From positions 1-64,000 of the forward strand of contig NZ_BOOF01000027.1 of assembly GCF_016863095.1 (NCBI RefSeq): a stretch of 64,000 nt of DNA, written 5' to 3'. Below the pieces are notes generated by a model, which was not told the DNA's origin, searched no databases, and saw nothing but the letters and a program-made list of their open reading frames with translations. The stretch's first letter is position 1, and each line of letters opens with the position of its first letter. The DNA comes from Microbispora siamensis. GTDB lineage: Bacteria > Actinomycetota > Actinomycetes > Streptosporangiales > Streptosporangiaceae. This document shows, piece by piece, positions 1 to 8,324 of the stretch. The position numbers were made by a program, and so were the translations under genes.

Positions 1-199
1 GAACGGCTGGACCGTGAACTGGACCTGGCCCGGCGGGCAGAGCATCAGCAGCCTGTGGAACGGCACGCAGAGCGTGTCCGGCTCCAGCGTGACCGTCCGC
101 AACGCGCCCTACAACGGCTCCATCGCGGCCGGCTCGTCCACCACCTTCGGCTTCACCGCCAACGGCAGCGCGGCCACCCCGTCCGTCACCTGCAGTTGA
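1..199 (+). CDS. C-terminus of a secreted protein with a cellulose-binding module (CBM2), partial
   Basis: The frame is open from base 2 and ends at TGA 197-199. The visible 65 residues carry the family-2 carbohydrate-binding pattern: NGWTVNWTWPGGQ, then LWNGTQSVSGSSVTVRNAPYN, then GSSTTFGFTANG, ending VTCS. In CBM2 the exposed tryptophans form a flat face that binds crystalline cellulose or xylan, and a cysteine near the end pairs with one near the start of the module. This is therefore the C-terminal anchor of an extracellular enzyme such as a glycoside hydrolase or lytic monooxygenase. The catalytic part lies outside the window, so its substrate cannot be named. Confidence 0.88.
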   Translation, partial: NGWTVNWTWPGGQSISSLWNGTQSVSGSSVTVRNAPYNGSIAAGSSTTFGFTANGSAATPSVTCS

Positions 200-213
200 T
201 CCCTAACCCCTGA

Positions 214-259
214 CGAAACCGGATCCGGTTCGGACGATGTCCGGCCGGGTCCGGTTTCG
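214..259 (+). terminator. Terminator hairpin after the CBM2 gene
   Basis: Fifteen-base arms CGAAACCGGATCCGG (214-228) and CCGGGTCCGGTTTCG (245-259) pair with one mismatch around a 16-base loop, 15 bases after the CBM2 stop. There is no clear T tract, which is usual for high-GC actinomycete terminators. Confidence 0.7.
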
Positions 260-310
260 CGTTGTCGCACCTGCGCGTCCGGGGGTGGAGGAGCGGACCC
301 GGACGGCGGG

Positions 311-832
311 ATGATGGCCGTGATGGACGGGACACTGCTGCTGCTGGACGTCGACGGTGTGCTCAACCCCGCACGGCGCTCCTCACCGCGCTTCCGCCGC
401 TTCGAGTGCGTGGCGGAGGGCGAGTGGTTCCGCCTGCTGCTCGATCCCCGGCACGGCGCCAAGCTGACCGCGCTGCGCCGGGAGACCGGCGCGGCGCTGA
501 CCTGGGCGACGACCTGGGGCGAGCGCGCGAACGAGGAGATCGGCCCCAGGATCGGGCTGCCCCCGCTGCCGGTGATCCCGATCGACGGCGACCCTCCCCG
601 CCCGCCCGGCGTGAACATCAAGACCTGGCACGTCGCCGAGTACGTCCGGGGCCGGCCGTTCGTGTGGTTCGACGACGATCTCGGCCCGGCCGATCTGGAG
701 TTCCTGCGGGGCCATCCGGGCGTCGGCGAGTTCCTGGTGGTGGCCGTCGACCCCAGGGACGGGCTGGGCGACGCCCACCTGGACGCGGCCCGCCGGTGGC
801 TGATCGCGCGGCGGCCGCAAGCCGCCTGGTGA
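311..832 (+). CDS. HAD-like phosphatase family protein (HAD_SAK type)
   Basis: A 173-residue protein beginning with a hydrophobic strand followed by DVDG (residues 13-16), the catalytic first motif of haloacid dehalogenase phosphatases. TWATTWG at 64-70 and WFDDDL near 119-124 supply the further motifs typical of the small family described as the HAD domain of Swiss-army-knife RNA repair proteins. That family may act as a 3'- or 5'-phosphatase, but stand-alone actinomycete members are uncharacterised. Start ATG 311 is the first of three close in-frame ATGs (311, 314, 323). No strong Shine-Dalgarno decides between them. The gene is monocistronic, between a terminator and the sulfotransferase gene. 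Confidence 0.72.
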   Translation: MMAVMDGTLLLLDVDGVLNPARRSSPRFRRFECVAEGEWFRLLLDPRHGAKLTALRRETGAALTWATTWGERANEEIGPRIGLPPLPVIPIDGDPPRPPGVNIKTWHVAEYVRGRPFVWFDDDLGPADLEFLRGHPGVGEFLVVAVDPRDGLGDAHLDAARRWLIARRPQAAW

Positions 833-908
833 GACATGGCGGGGTCACAGGTGAGCAGGGGGTGGATTCTCAGGGATTTCCCCGGAAGCCCCGGTAATCT
901 CGCGGGCC

Positions 909-1796
909 ATGACATGGCAGCGGAGGATCAACGGCGCACTCGTGAAGTTCACAGGAGTCCAGCTCACCCGCGTCCGGCCCGCCGCCCAGTCCTCGCCCGC
1001 CGGCCCCGCCCCGGCTCCGGCGCCGGAGGAAATGGTGCGTCCTCCCGCCGACCCTCGCACCGACCGCCTTCTGGTCGCTCCGGTGTTCATCATGTCCCCG
1101 GTGCGGTCGGGCTCCACTCTGCTGCGGTCGGTCCTGAACGCCCACCCCGAACTGCACGCCCCCCACGAGCTGCACGTCAGGCGGCTGACCGTCGGGTTCG
1201 GCACGCCACTGGCCCGCAAGGCAATGGAGGCGCTCGGTCACAACCAGGCCGACCTGGAGCACATGCTGTGGGACCGGGTGCTCCACCGCGAACTCGTGCG
1301 GAGCGGCAAGCGGACCATCGTGGACAAGACCCCCGCCAACGCCTTCGCGTACGCCCGGATCTCCGCCTGCTGGCCCGACGCCCGCTACGTCTTCCTGCTG
1401 CGCCACCCCGCCTCCATCGCCGCCTCGTGGTATGAGGCCGACCCCGTCAAGCGCACCCGGGAGGAGGCCGCCGCCGACGCGCTGCGCTACATGAAGGCGG
1501 TGCAGCGGGCCAGGAAGGCGCTCACCGGCCTGACCGTGCGGTACGAGGACCTGACCGCCGAGCCGGAGAAGACGACCCGCGCCATCTGCGACTTTCTCGA
1601 GGTGGAGTGGGAGCCCGGAATGCTGGCGTACGGCGAGCAGAAGGTGGTGCAGAAGGGCCTGGGCGACTGGAGCGACAAGATCCGGTCGGGCACCGTGCAG
1701 CCGGGACGCGACCTGCCCGGGCCGGACGAGATACCCGACCTGCTCAAACCCATCTGCCGCAGCTGGGGCTACCTCCCGAAGGAGGAGGTCCGATGA
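909..1796 (+). CDS. PAPS-dependent sulfotransferase
   Basis: A 295-residue cytoplasmic enzyme. The 5'-phosphosulfate loop is SPVRSGST (63-70), with the KTP motif at 140-142. The 3'-phosphate-binding strand RHPASIAAS (165-173) supplies the conserved arginine and serine that hold 3'-phosphoadenosine. These are the hallmarks of family Sulfotransfer_1/3 enzymes that move sulfate from PAPS to a hydroxyl, usually on a carbohydrate or lipid. The first 50 residues are Pro/Ala rich and probably disordered. Its stop overlaps the start of the glycosyltransferase gene (ATGA), so the two are translationally coupled. The likely product is a sulfated glycan or glycolipid; the acceptor is not shown by the sequence. 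Confidence 0.85.
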   Translation: MTWQRRINGALVKFTGVQLTRVRPAAQSSPAGPAPAPAPEEMVRPPADPRTDRLLVAPVFIMSPVRSGSTLLRSVLNAHPELHAPHELHVRRLTVGFGTPLARKAMEALGHNQADLEHMLWDRVLHRELVRSGKRTIVDKTPANAFAYARISACWPDARYVFLLRHPASIAASWYEADPVKRTREEAAADALRYMKAVQRARKALTGLTVRYEDLTAEPEKTTRAICDFLEVEWEPGMLAYGEQKVVQKGLGDWSDKIRSGTVQPGRDLPGPDEIPDLLKPICRSWGYLPKEEVR

Positions 1797-2968
1797 GGAT
1801 CCGTTACCTGCTCCTGCACGCCTACGGCATGGGCGGCACGATCCGCACCGTGGTCAACCAGGCGAACGCGATGGCCGCGCTCGGCCACGAGGTGGACATC
1901 GTCAGCGTGGTGCGCCGCCGTGACGAGCCGCAGTTCCGCCTGCATCCCGACGTCGCGCTCACCACACTCGTGGACCAGCGGACCGGCGTACAGGCCGACT
2001 CCCTCGGCCGGCGCGTGTGGCGGCGGCTGCGCGGCAAGATCGTGCCGTACGGCGAGTTCGCCGCGGGCTACTTCACCGAGCGGGTCGAGAAGGCGGTCAT
2101 CGACTACGTCGCCTCGGTGGACGACGGGGTCCTCGTCACCACGCGCCCGGCGCTGAACCTCATCTCCGCGCGCCGCGCCTCCGGGAACGTCGTGCGGGTG
2201 GCGCAGGAGCACATGAACCTCGGCACCTATCCCGGCGCGCTGCGCGAGGAGATCGTCCGGCACTACGGCGCGTTCGACGCGATCGCCGTGCTGACGGCCG
2301 GCGACCGGCGCGAGTACGAGCGCGCGCTGCCCGGCACGAGGATCGTGCGGATCCCGAACGCGGTGCACGCGGTGAACCAGGTGCCGTCCCGGCAGGAGCA
2401 CCCCGTCGTGGTCGCCGCCGGCCGCCTGGTCAGGCAGAAGGGCTTCGACCTGCTGCTCCCGGCGTTCGCCCAGGTGGTGAAGGAGCATCCGGAGTGGCGC
2501 CTGCGCGTCTTCGGCACCGGCCCGAGGAAGGCCGCCCTGCGCGCGCTGATCCGTGAGCACGGCCTGTCCGCCCACGTGACGTTGATGGGCCGCACCAACC
2601 GCCTCGACGACGAACTCGCCCGGGCCTCGATCTACGCGCTGAGCAGCCGCTTCGAAGGCCTGCCGATGGTCATGATCGAGGCGATGACCCACGCGCTGCC
2701 GATCGTGGCCTTCGACTGCCCGACCGGCCCCCGTGACGTGCTCACCGACGGGACCGACGGCGTCCTGGTGCCCTGTGAGGACGTGGACGCCCTCGCCGCG
2801 GCGCTCAACCGGCTCATCGCCGACCGCGACCTCCGGCTGCGCATGGGCGCCGCCGCGGCGGCCACCGCCAGGGAGTACGCCCCGGAGAACGTCATGCCGC
2901 AGTGGGAGAACCTGTTCACCGAACTTCTCCAGGCCAAGACGGGCAGCGACGCGCGGGCGCGGCGGTGA
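1793..2968 (+). CDS. Glycosyltransferase family 4 (GT-B fold)
   Basis: A 391-residue enzyme with a glycine-rich N-terminal loop (YGMGGTIRT, 11-19) that contacts the acceptor. The C-terminal GT4 signature comprises GRLVRQKGFDLLL (about 208-220) and the E-x7-E motif FEGLPMVMIEAM (about 285-296) that binds the nucleotide-sugar donor. ATG 1793 is chosen because it follows GGAGGAGG at 1781-1788 and overlaps the sulfotransferase stop. Longer in-frame readings upstream run inside the sulfotransferase gene and lack family residues. The enzyme is cytoplasmic or peripheral to the membrane. Context suggests it builds the glycan that the neighbouring sulfotransferase modifies. The closest general relatives are cell-wall polymer glycosyltransferases. 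Confidence 0.86.
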   Translation: MRIRYLLLHAYGMGGTIRTVVNQANAMAALGHEVDIVSVVRRRDEPQFRLHPDVALTTLVDQRTGVQADSLGRRVWRRLRGKIVPYGEFAAGYFTERVEKAVIDYVASVDDGVLVTTRPALNLISARRASGNVVRVAQEHMNLGTYPGALREEIVRHYGAFDAIAVLTAGDRREYERALPGTRIVRIPNAVHAVNQVPSRQEHPVVVAAGRLVRQKGFDLLLPAFAQVVKEHPEWRLRVFGTGPRKAALRALIREHGLSAHVTLMGRTNRLDDELARASIYALSSRFEGLPMVMIEAMTHALPIVAFDCPTGPRDVLTDGTDGVLVPCEDVDALAAALNRLIADRDLRLRMGAAAAATAREYAPENVMPQWENLFTELLQAKTGSDARARR

Positions 2969-3017
2969 CGCGGCTCGCGCGGACGTGTCGCCCGGCCGGC
3001 CTGCCGCCCGTGCGGGG

Positions 3018-3068
3018 GACGGAAGAGGCCCCTGGCCGGCGGTGACGCCGGTCAAGGGCCCTTCCGTC
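3018..3068. terminator. Bidirectional terminator between convergent genes
   Basis: A nearly perfect palindrome: GACGGAAG (3018-3025) and CTTCCGTC (3061-3068) close a long stem whose inner parts GGCCCCTGGCCGGCG and CGCCGGTCAAGGGCC also pair with few mismatches. It lies between the converging ends of the glycosyltransferase gene (2968) and the phosphoesterase gene (3082). Confidence 0.82.
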
Positions 3069-3081
3069 TGATCAGCCCGCG

Positions 3082-5829
3082 TCAGCCGTCGTTGTCCGAC
3101 GACGGGATGTAGGCGCCCGGCACCTGGTCCGGCGCGTAGATCTCGTCGTCACCCGGGTAGGGCTTCTTGTAGTCGTGCGCCTCGTACCACGAAAAGCGGT
3201 TCATCTGCTCCGGGTTGCCGGAGTCGGCCCTGGCGTTGGGGCCGTTGAACGCCTGGTGCGACTTCCAGGCGCCCCACTTCTTCGCGATCTCCTGCTTGTC
3301 CGCGGGCACCTTCGCCGACGGCGCCGCAGCAGCAGCCGGGTTCTGCGGCGCCGGGGTGTCCGCGCCGCAGGCCGGCAGGGTCGACAGACCCAAGGTCAGC
3401 GATGTGCGGTTCGGCAGGGCGGTGAACGGCGTGTAGTCGGGCTTGTCGGTGAAGGCCGCAGCCATCGGAGTGGCGGCGCTGTCCTTCTGGTTCATCGGCT
3501 GGATCCCGAGGATCTGCTCGATGGTGCGGATCATATTGATCTGCGTGTAGTAGTGGCTGTCCACGGTGCCGTGCTTGGCCCAGGGGCTGATGATCTGAAT
3601 CGGGGCACGGTGGCCGTCGACGTGGTCGATGCCGGCCTGGGAGTCGTCCTCGACGACGAAGATCGCGGAGTCCTTCCAGTACTCGCTGTGCGAGATCTTG
3701 TCCACGATCTTGCCGACGGCCAGGTCGTTGTCGGCGACCTGAGCGGCCGCGTTCGGCGGACCACCGGTGTGGTCGCTGGAGAGCCAGAACATGTTCAGGT
3801 TCGCCGGCCCGTTGGCCTCGAAGTCACGCTTCCAGATCTCGTACCGGTAGATGTCCGGGACGTTCAAGTCGTACTTCGGGTAGCCGTGCACCGACACGTC
3901 GTTGAGCGACGGGATCGGCGAGGACGAGTTCATGCGGTAGGCGGTGTCCTGCCCGGTCGCCGCCATGTTCTTGGTGTCGCAGTACAGGTTCTGCCAGCTC
4001 GCGCCGGCCGGCTTGGTCAGGAACTGCTGGAACTCGCCGAAGTTCCGCACGGTCTTCCCGGCCGCCTGCGCACCGGTCCAGATGAAGCCGGTCCGCTGGT
4101 GGCCGAGAGCGTCGTCCTCGGTGTCGTAGCTGCGCAGGTACTCGCCGGCCGAGGACTCGGTGTACTCCGGGTTGTTGGCCTGCATCAGCCAGCTGTGACC
4201 CTCGGCGGAGTTGGTGCCGATGGCATACGTGTTGTCGTACAGCCCGAACTGCTTGGCCAACGCGTGCTGGTTCGGCGTCACGTTCTCGCCGTACTGGGCC
4301 AGCGACGGGTCGCCGTTGCCCTGCGGCATGTCACCGAAGAGCTGGTCGTAGGTCCGGTTCTCCTTGACGATCAGGAAGACGTGCTTGATCGTCGAGGGGT
4401 CGCCGAGGCGCTTCGGGACCGCCTCGGCCTTCTGCTTGTTGCCCTGGGCCTGCTTGACGTCGTTCTTGCCCCAGCCGTTCTGCGCGAAGACCGTGGCCGT
4501 GGACTTGGCGATCTCCTTGTCGTCCGGCAGCGTGAACCGCTGCAGGCTCGACGTCGTGTCGTGGGTGCCGTGCCCGGCGGCGGTGGTGGGGCGGCGGGCG
4601 TCGATGCCGCGGGTGTTGGAGACCAGCACCTGGTCGCCGACGGTGGTGATCTCCGCCGGGAAGTAGTCCGTCGGGAGCAGGCCGAGGTAGCCGACCGGCT
4701 CCTGCGGCGTCGTGTACCGGTAGACGGCGACCGCGTTGGCGCGGCCGAGCGTCACCAGCAGGTGACCGTCGTCGGTGAGCGTCACCGCGTCGGGCTCGTA
4801 GCCCACCGAGGCCTGCGGCCACGGCTGGGTGGCGATGGTCTGGACGACCTTGTCGCTGGAGGTGTCGATGACCGACACGTCGTTGGTGGCGGTGTTGGTG
4901 ACGAACAGCGCCCCGTTCTTGGCGTACAGGGCGGTCGGGTGCAGACCGACGTCGATGCTCGTGGCGGCGGCAGCCGGGTTCGCCAGGTCGATGACGCTGA
5001 CCGTGCCGGTAGTGGTGGCAGCGGTCACCGGGTCGGCCACCACCTGAGTGCCGTAGGAGTTGATCGTGGTGTCGCCGGGCTTCGCCGGGCGGCCGCCCTC
5101 GTTGCTGACGTAGAGCTTGGTCCCGACCATGACCATGTCACGCGGGGCGTTGCCCACGGCCCAGCTCTGCTGGATGGCCCCGGTCGCCGAGTCGATGGCG
5201 ACCACACGGTTCTGGCCGTTGACGGCGACGTAGACGGTCTTGCCGTCAGCGGAGAACACCGGCTCACCCACCAGCGCGCGCTTCGAGCCCTGCGCGGGGA
5301 TGGTGATGAACGTCGGGTTGGCGAGGGTGCCGTCCGGGTTCACGGTGAACTTGCGGTAGCCGTCGGCCTGGCCCAGCCACAGCTGCGAACCGTCCGGCGA
5401 GTACGTGGGGCCTTCCTGGCCCACGTCGTTGCCGCTGATGCGCAGGTTCGCCGCCGCGTTGTTGCCGACGAGCTGCTGCACCTTCCAGTTCTTCAGGTCG
5501 ACGATGACGAGCGCCATCCCACCGTCGGTGACCGAGGCCGCGAGGTGGGTGCCGTCCGGGCTGACCGAGGACGACATGATCTTGCCGTTGTTGATGACGA
5601 GGCGCTCGCCGATCGGCTTGATGTACTGGGCGTCGGACACGACCAGGCCCTTGTCGGTGGTCTGGCCGACCTGCTGGGTGCCGAAGCCGTCGGTGGACGC
5701 GTAGGCGATGCCGCCGCCGGCGACGACGAGGGCGGCGGTGGCGGCCGCGAGGAGGCGGGTCCGCCGGCCGGTGCGTCCGTTCAGGAGTCGGAGAGGGACC
5801 TTCGTGACGCGCTGGCGCGTGACGTGCAT
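3082..5829 (-). CDS. Secreted YncE-like beta-propeller / phosphoesterase fusion
   Basis: 915 residues. A basic N-terminus and one hydrophobic segment (24-45) form a signal peptide or anchor. Residues about 60-470 are beta-propeller repeats of the YncE/YVTN type (for example KTVYVAVNGQNRVVAIDSATG and GTVSVIDLANP). Residues about 480-790 are a phosphoesterase domain of the phospholipase C/acid phosphatase group: KENRTYDQLFGDM, then SSDHTGG, then EDDSQAGIDHVDGHR with metal-binding D and H residues. The protein would act outside the membrane on phosphate mono- or diesters. The start ATG 5829 follows AAGGA and lies 3 bases after the permease stop, so it is coupled to the ABC exporter. A paralogue lies at 55412-57952. 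Confidence 0.85.
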   Translation of the reverse strand: MHVTRQRVTKVPLRLLNGRTGRRTRLLAAATAALVVAGGGIAYASTDGFGTQQVGQTTDKGLVVSDAQYIKPIGERLVINNGKIMSSSVSPDGTHLAASVTDGGMALVIVDLKNWKVQQLVGNNAAANLRISGNDVGQEGPTYSPDGSQLWLGQADGYRKFTVNPDGTLANPTFITIPAQGSKRALVGEPVFSADGKTVYVAVNGQNRVVAIDSATGAIQQSWAVGNAPRDMVMVGTKLYVSNEGGRPAKPGDTTINSYGTQVVADPVTAATTTGTVSVIDLANPAAAATSIDVGLHPTALYAKNGALFVTNTATNDVSVIDTSSDKVVQTIATQPWPQASVGYEPDAVTLTDDGHLLVTLGRANAVAVYRYTTPQEPVGYLGLLPTDYFPAEITTVGDQVLVSNTRGIDARRPTTAAGHGTHDTTSSLQRFTLPDDKEIAKSTATVFAQNGWGKNDVKQAQGNKQKAEAVPKRLGDPSTIKHVFLIVKENRTYDQLFGDMPQGNGDPSLAQYGENVTPNQHALAKQFGLYDNTYAIGTNSAEGHSWLMQANNPEYTESSAGEYLRSYDTEDDALGHQRTGFIWTGAQAAGKTVRNFGEFQQFLTKPAGASWQNLYCDTKNMAATGQDTAYRMNSSSPIPSLNDVSVHGYPKYDLNVPDIYRYEIWKRDFEANGPANLNMFWLSSDHTGGPPNAAAQVADNDLAVGKIVDKISHSEYWKDSAIFVVEDDSQAGIDHVDGHRAPIQIISPWAKHGTVDSHYYTQINMIRTIEQILGIQPMNQKDSAATPMAAAFTDKPDYTPFTALPNRTSLTLGLSTLPACGADTPAPQNPAAAAAPSAKVPADKQEIAKKWGAWKSHQAFNGPNARADSGNPEQMNRFSWYEAHDYKKPYPGDDEIYAPDQVPGAYIPSSDNDG

Positions 5830-5832
5830 GAA

Positions 5833-7188
5833 TCATTCCTTAGGGGTGCTTGCGAGCAGGTCGACGTTCCCGTCGAACTGCCACAGGGGGTTGGGCGCGT
5901 CCCCGGCCGGGGTGCGCACCTGGAAGTAGCCGTTGACCTCCTTGGGTCCGTCTCCGTCGGCGACGTACCGCCCGTCTGCGGTGACGTCGAGCTGGTAGAT
6001 GGCGGTGCCCACGGCGGTCGCGCCGGGGAGGTGCCAGGACACGACGCACCGCCAGTCGTTGCCCGGTCCCTGGTCGAGGACGCGGGAGTCACCCTTGTCG
6101 CAGGACGCGGTGGCCTGCAGCTGGGCCTCGGTGACGTCGGGGCGATGGAGCTCCCGCGTCTGCAGTCGGTAGAGGTGGGCGTACGCCGTGGCGAGCGAGT
6201 CCTGCAGCTTCCCCTTCTCGATCCCCGAGCCCGTGGCCGGGGCCGCGACGGCGATCACGCCCACGGTGAGGACGACCAGTGCGGCCAGCGGCAGGATCGC
6301 CGCCACGACGACCCGCCGGCCCGACCCGTCGTACGCCAGGTCGGTGAAGTCGCGGCGCAGGAACAGCCGGTAGGCCAGCGCGGTGGCGGTGACCGCCCAC
6401 ACCAGGCTCACCGCGAGACCGATGAGGAGGGGGCCCGCCTGCGCCGGGCTGGTGAACAGCCCGCGCCAGGCGAGGAAGGCGCCGTTCGGCAGGGCCATCC
6501 GCACCGCCACCGGCAGCGGGAGCAGCTGGGCGAGCTGCAGCACCAGGGCGAGCAGTGCGGGCATCAGCAGGCCCATCGGCGAGCGGCCCAGGGCCACCGA
6601 GCCGAGGAGCCCGACGGCGGCGAACGCCACCGTCGGCGCCAGCACGCACACCCAGGCGAGCAGAACCGTGGCGGCAGCGTCCGCCGGGGCGAGGAGATGG
6701 CCGTCCAGGCCGGCGAGCGGCCGGTTTCCGGCCGCGGCCAGGCCGCCGATGATGCCCGACGCGGCCAGCCCGGCCACCAGCAGCAGGAGCACGGTCAGGC
6801 TGGCGAGGCCCTTCGCCACGAAGATCCGCTTCGGCGAGCGCACCGCCACGAGGAGGTGGCGCCAGGTGCCCAGCCGGTCCTCGGCCGCGAAGACGTCGCC
6901 GGCGACCAGCGCCGTCAGCAGCGGGAGCGCCCAGTTGCACGAGAAGTCCAGCACGACCAGCGCCCCCGCCCAGCCGGTCGCGTTCATCCAGCGGCCGAAC
7001 ACCGTGTCGGCGGGGAGCGAGCTCTGCAGGCTGACGGCGGCCACGAAGGCCGCCGGGGCGATCCAGCAGGCGAGCAGCAACAGGCGGATGCGCCACTGGG
7101 AGAGCAGCTTGACCAACTCGAACCGGTAGCCGGGCAGCACGGGCGCCGGCCGGGCGCCGGCCCGGGGCCGGGTGGCGGTCGCGGTCAT
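5833..7188 (-). CDS. ABC-2 type permease with a C-terminal extracytoplasmic domain
   Basis: A 451-residue membrane protein. Hydrophobic helices lie near residues 38-55, 70-95, 120-145, 160-185, 195-220, 240-265 and 290-312. The last roughly 135 residues, after AAPATGSG, are soluble and contain two cysteines (ATASCDKGD and DWRCVVSW) able to form a disulfide, so this part is probably outside the membrane. Ordinary ABC-2 permeases lack such a tail. Start ATG 7188 shares one base with the stop of the ATPase gene (TGATG), and the next gene begins 3 bases downstream. The exported substrate is unknown. The tail could receive it or contact the adjacent phosphoesterase. Confidence 0.8.
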   Translation of the reverse strand: MTATATRPRAGARPAPVLPGYRFELVKLLSQWRIRLLLLACWIAPAAFVAAVSLQSSLPADTVFGRWMNATGWAGALVVLDFSCNWALPLLTALVAGDVFAAEDRLGTWRHLLVAVRSPKRIFVAKGLASLTVLLLLVAGLAASGIIGGLAAAGNRPLAGLDGHLLAPADAAATVLLAWVCVLAPTVAFAAVGLLGSVALGRSPMGLLMPALLALVLQLAQLLPLPVAVRMALPNGAFLAWRGLFTSPAQAGPLLIGLAVSLVWAVTATALAYRLFLRRDFTDLAYDGSGRRVVVAAILPLAALVVLTVGVIAVAAPATGSGIEKGKLQDSLATAYAHLYRLQTRELHRPDVTEAQLQATASCDKGDSRVLDQGPGNDWRCVVSWHLPGATAVGTAIYQLDVTADGRYVADGDGPKEVNGYFQVRTPAGDAPNPLWQFDGNVDLLASTPKE

Positions 7189-8174
7189 CACAGGTCCTCC
7201 CGATCGGCCTTCGTGGGTACGGTGCCGGTCCCGGTCAGGGCGAGGAAAGCGGCCTCGAGCGGCGTCACCACGGGCGCCAGCTCCCGGAGCGCCACACCGG
7301 CTCGCACCAGCCGTACGACCAGCTCGTCGATGGCCGGCACGGGCCCGCGGACCACGAGTACGTCGGCGTCGGGTCGCGCCGCGGGGTCGCGGCCGGGCGC
7401 GACGCGAAGCCCGGGCGTCTGCGACACCAGCCGGCGGGCGGCTGCGGGGTCGGAGGTGAGCAGCCGGTAGTCGAGCTCGCCGCTCTCGGCGGCGAGTTTG
7501 CTCACCGGACCGGAGAAGACGACCCGTCCGGCGGCGAGGATGGTCACCTCGGAGCACAGCGCGGCGAGGTCGTCCATCCGGTGGCTGGAGAGGACCACCG
7601 CGGTCCCGTCCGCGGCGAGCCCGGTGATGACGCGGTGCACGTGGTTCTTGCCCGCGGGGTCCAGGCCGTTGGCCGGCTCGTCGAGGACGAGCAGGCGCGG
7701 CTTGGTGAGCAGCGCGGCGGCCAGCCCGAGCCGCTGGCGCATCCCCAGCGAGAACCCCCGCACACGGTCGCCGGCGACGTCGGTGAGCCCGACCTGCTCC
7801 AGCGCGTCGTCGACGCCGGTGGCGCCACCGGTGTCGTACCGGGCCAGTGCGGCCAGGGCCGAGAGGTTCTGGCGCGCGGTGAGCGAGGGATAGAGCCCTG
7901 GTCCGTCCACGAAGCCCGCGACGCCGTCGGGGACGGCGAGCGTGCGCCCGACCGGCGTACCGAGGATCTCGAGGCGTCCGCCGTCCGCGACCGCCAAGCC
8001 CAGCAGCAGGCCGAGGAGCGTCGTCTTGCCCGCGCCGTTCGGGCCGACCAGGCCGTGGACCTGCCCGTGTGCCACGTCGAGGTCGACGCCGTCGAGCGCG
8101 ACCACGTCACCGAAGGACTTCGTGATTCCGCGGGCCCGGACGGCCGGGCTCCCGTGCATGTCGCCTTTTCGCAT
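7188..8174 (-). CDS. ABC transporter ATPase (exporter type)
   Basis: 328 residues. Walker A GPNGAGKTT (44-52), signature FSLGMRQRL (about 139-147), Walker B LLVLDEP followed by ANGLD (about 158-169), and H-loop SSHRMDDL define a CcmA/DrrA-like exporter ATPase. The C-terminal 100 residues form the accessory domain common in drug and bacitracin-type exporters. ATG 8174 is preceded by GGAAGGAC at good spacing; a second ATG five codons on has none. It is the first gene of a three-gene operon with the permease and the secreted phosphoesterase. Confidence 0.88.
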   Translation of the reverse strand: MRKGDMHGSPAVRARGITKSFGDVVALDGVDLDVAHGQVHGLVGPNGAGKTTLLGLLLGLAVADGGRLEILGTPVGRTLAVPDGVAGFVDGPGLYPSLTARQNLSALAALARYDTGGATGVDDALEQVGLTDVAGDRVRGFSLGMRQRLGLAAALLTKPRLLVLDEPANGLDPAGKNHVHRVITGLAADGTAVVLSSHRMDDLAALCSEVTILAAGRVVFSGPVSKLAAESGELDYRLLTSDPAAARRLVSQTPGLRVAPGRDPAARPDADVLVVRGPVPAIDELVVRLVRAGVALRELAPVVTPLEAAFLALTGTGTVPTKADREDL

Positions 8175-8240
8175 CCCTGTCCTTCCTCGGCAGCCGGCGC
8201 CCGGTCGCGGATTCGGCGATCGGTGCGGCAGCGGAGAAAG

Positions 8241-8253
8241 TTAGCCACGCTAA
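8241..8253. promoter_or_regulatory. Palindrome TTAGC-CAC-GCTAA in the exporter leader
   Basis: A perfect 5-base inverted repeat with a 3-base spacer, about 67 bases upstream of the ATPase start, in the 150-base gap between the exporter operon and the ArsR-type gene that reads toward it. It could be an operator for either unit. It is short, so chance is not excluded. Confidence 0.35.
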
Positions 8254-8324
8254 GGACGCGGCAGGGTGTGCATCGCGACAACGAAGGGTTTATGCCGCGT
8301 GAACAGACATCGTGATCTATTTGG

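Noticed and set aside
909-2968. The sulfotransferase and glycosyltransferase as part of a natural-product cluster
   Set aside because: No polyketide, peptide or RiPP core genes are near; neighbouring genes are unrelated.
3175-7470. A 1431-codon open frame on the plus strand opposite the exporter and phosphoesterase genes
   Set aside because: It is a by-product of third-position GC bias on the other strand: Val/Arg/Gly/Asp-rich, no domain, and fully antisense to genes with clear motifs.
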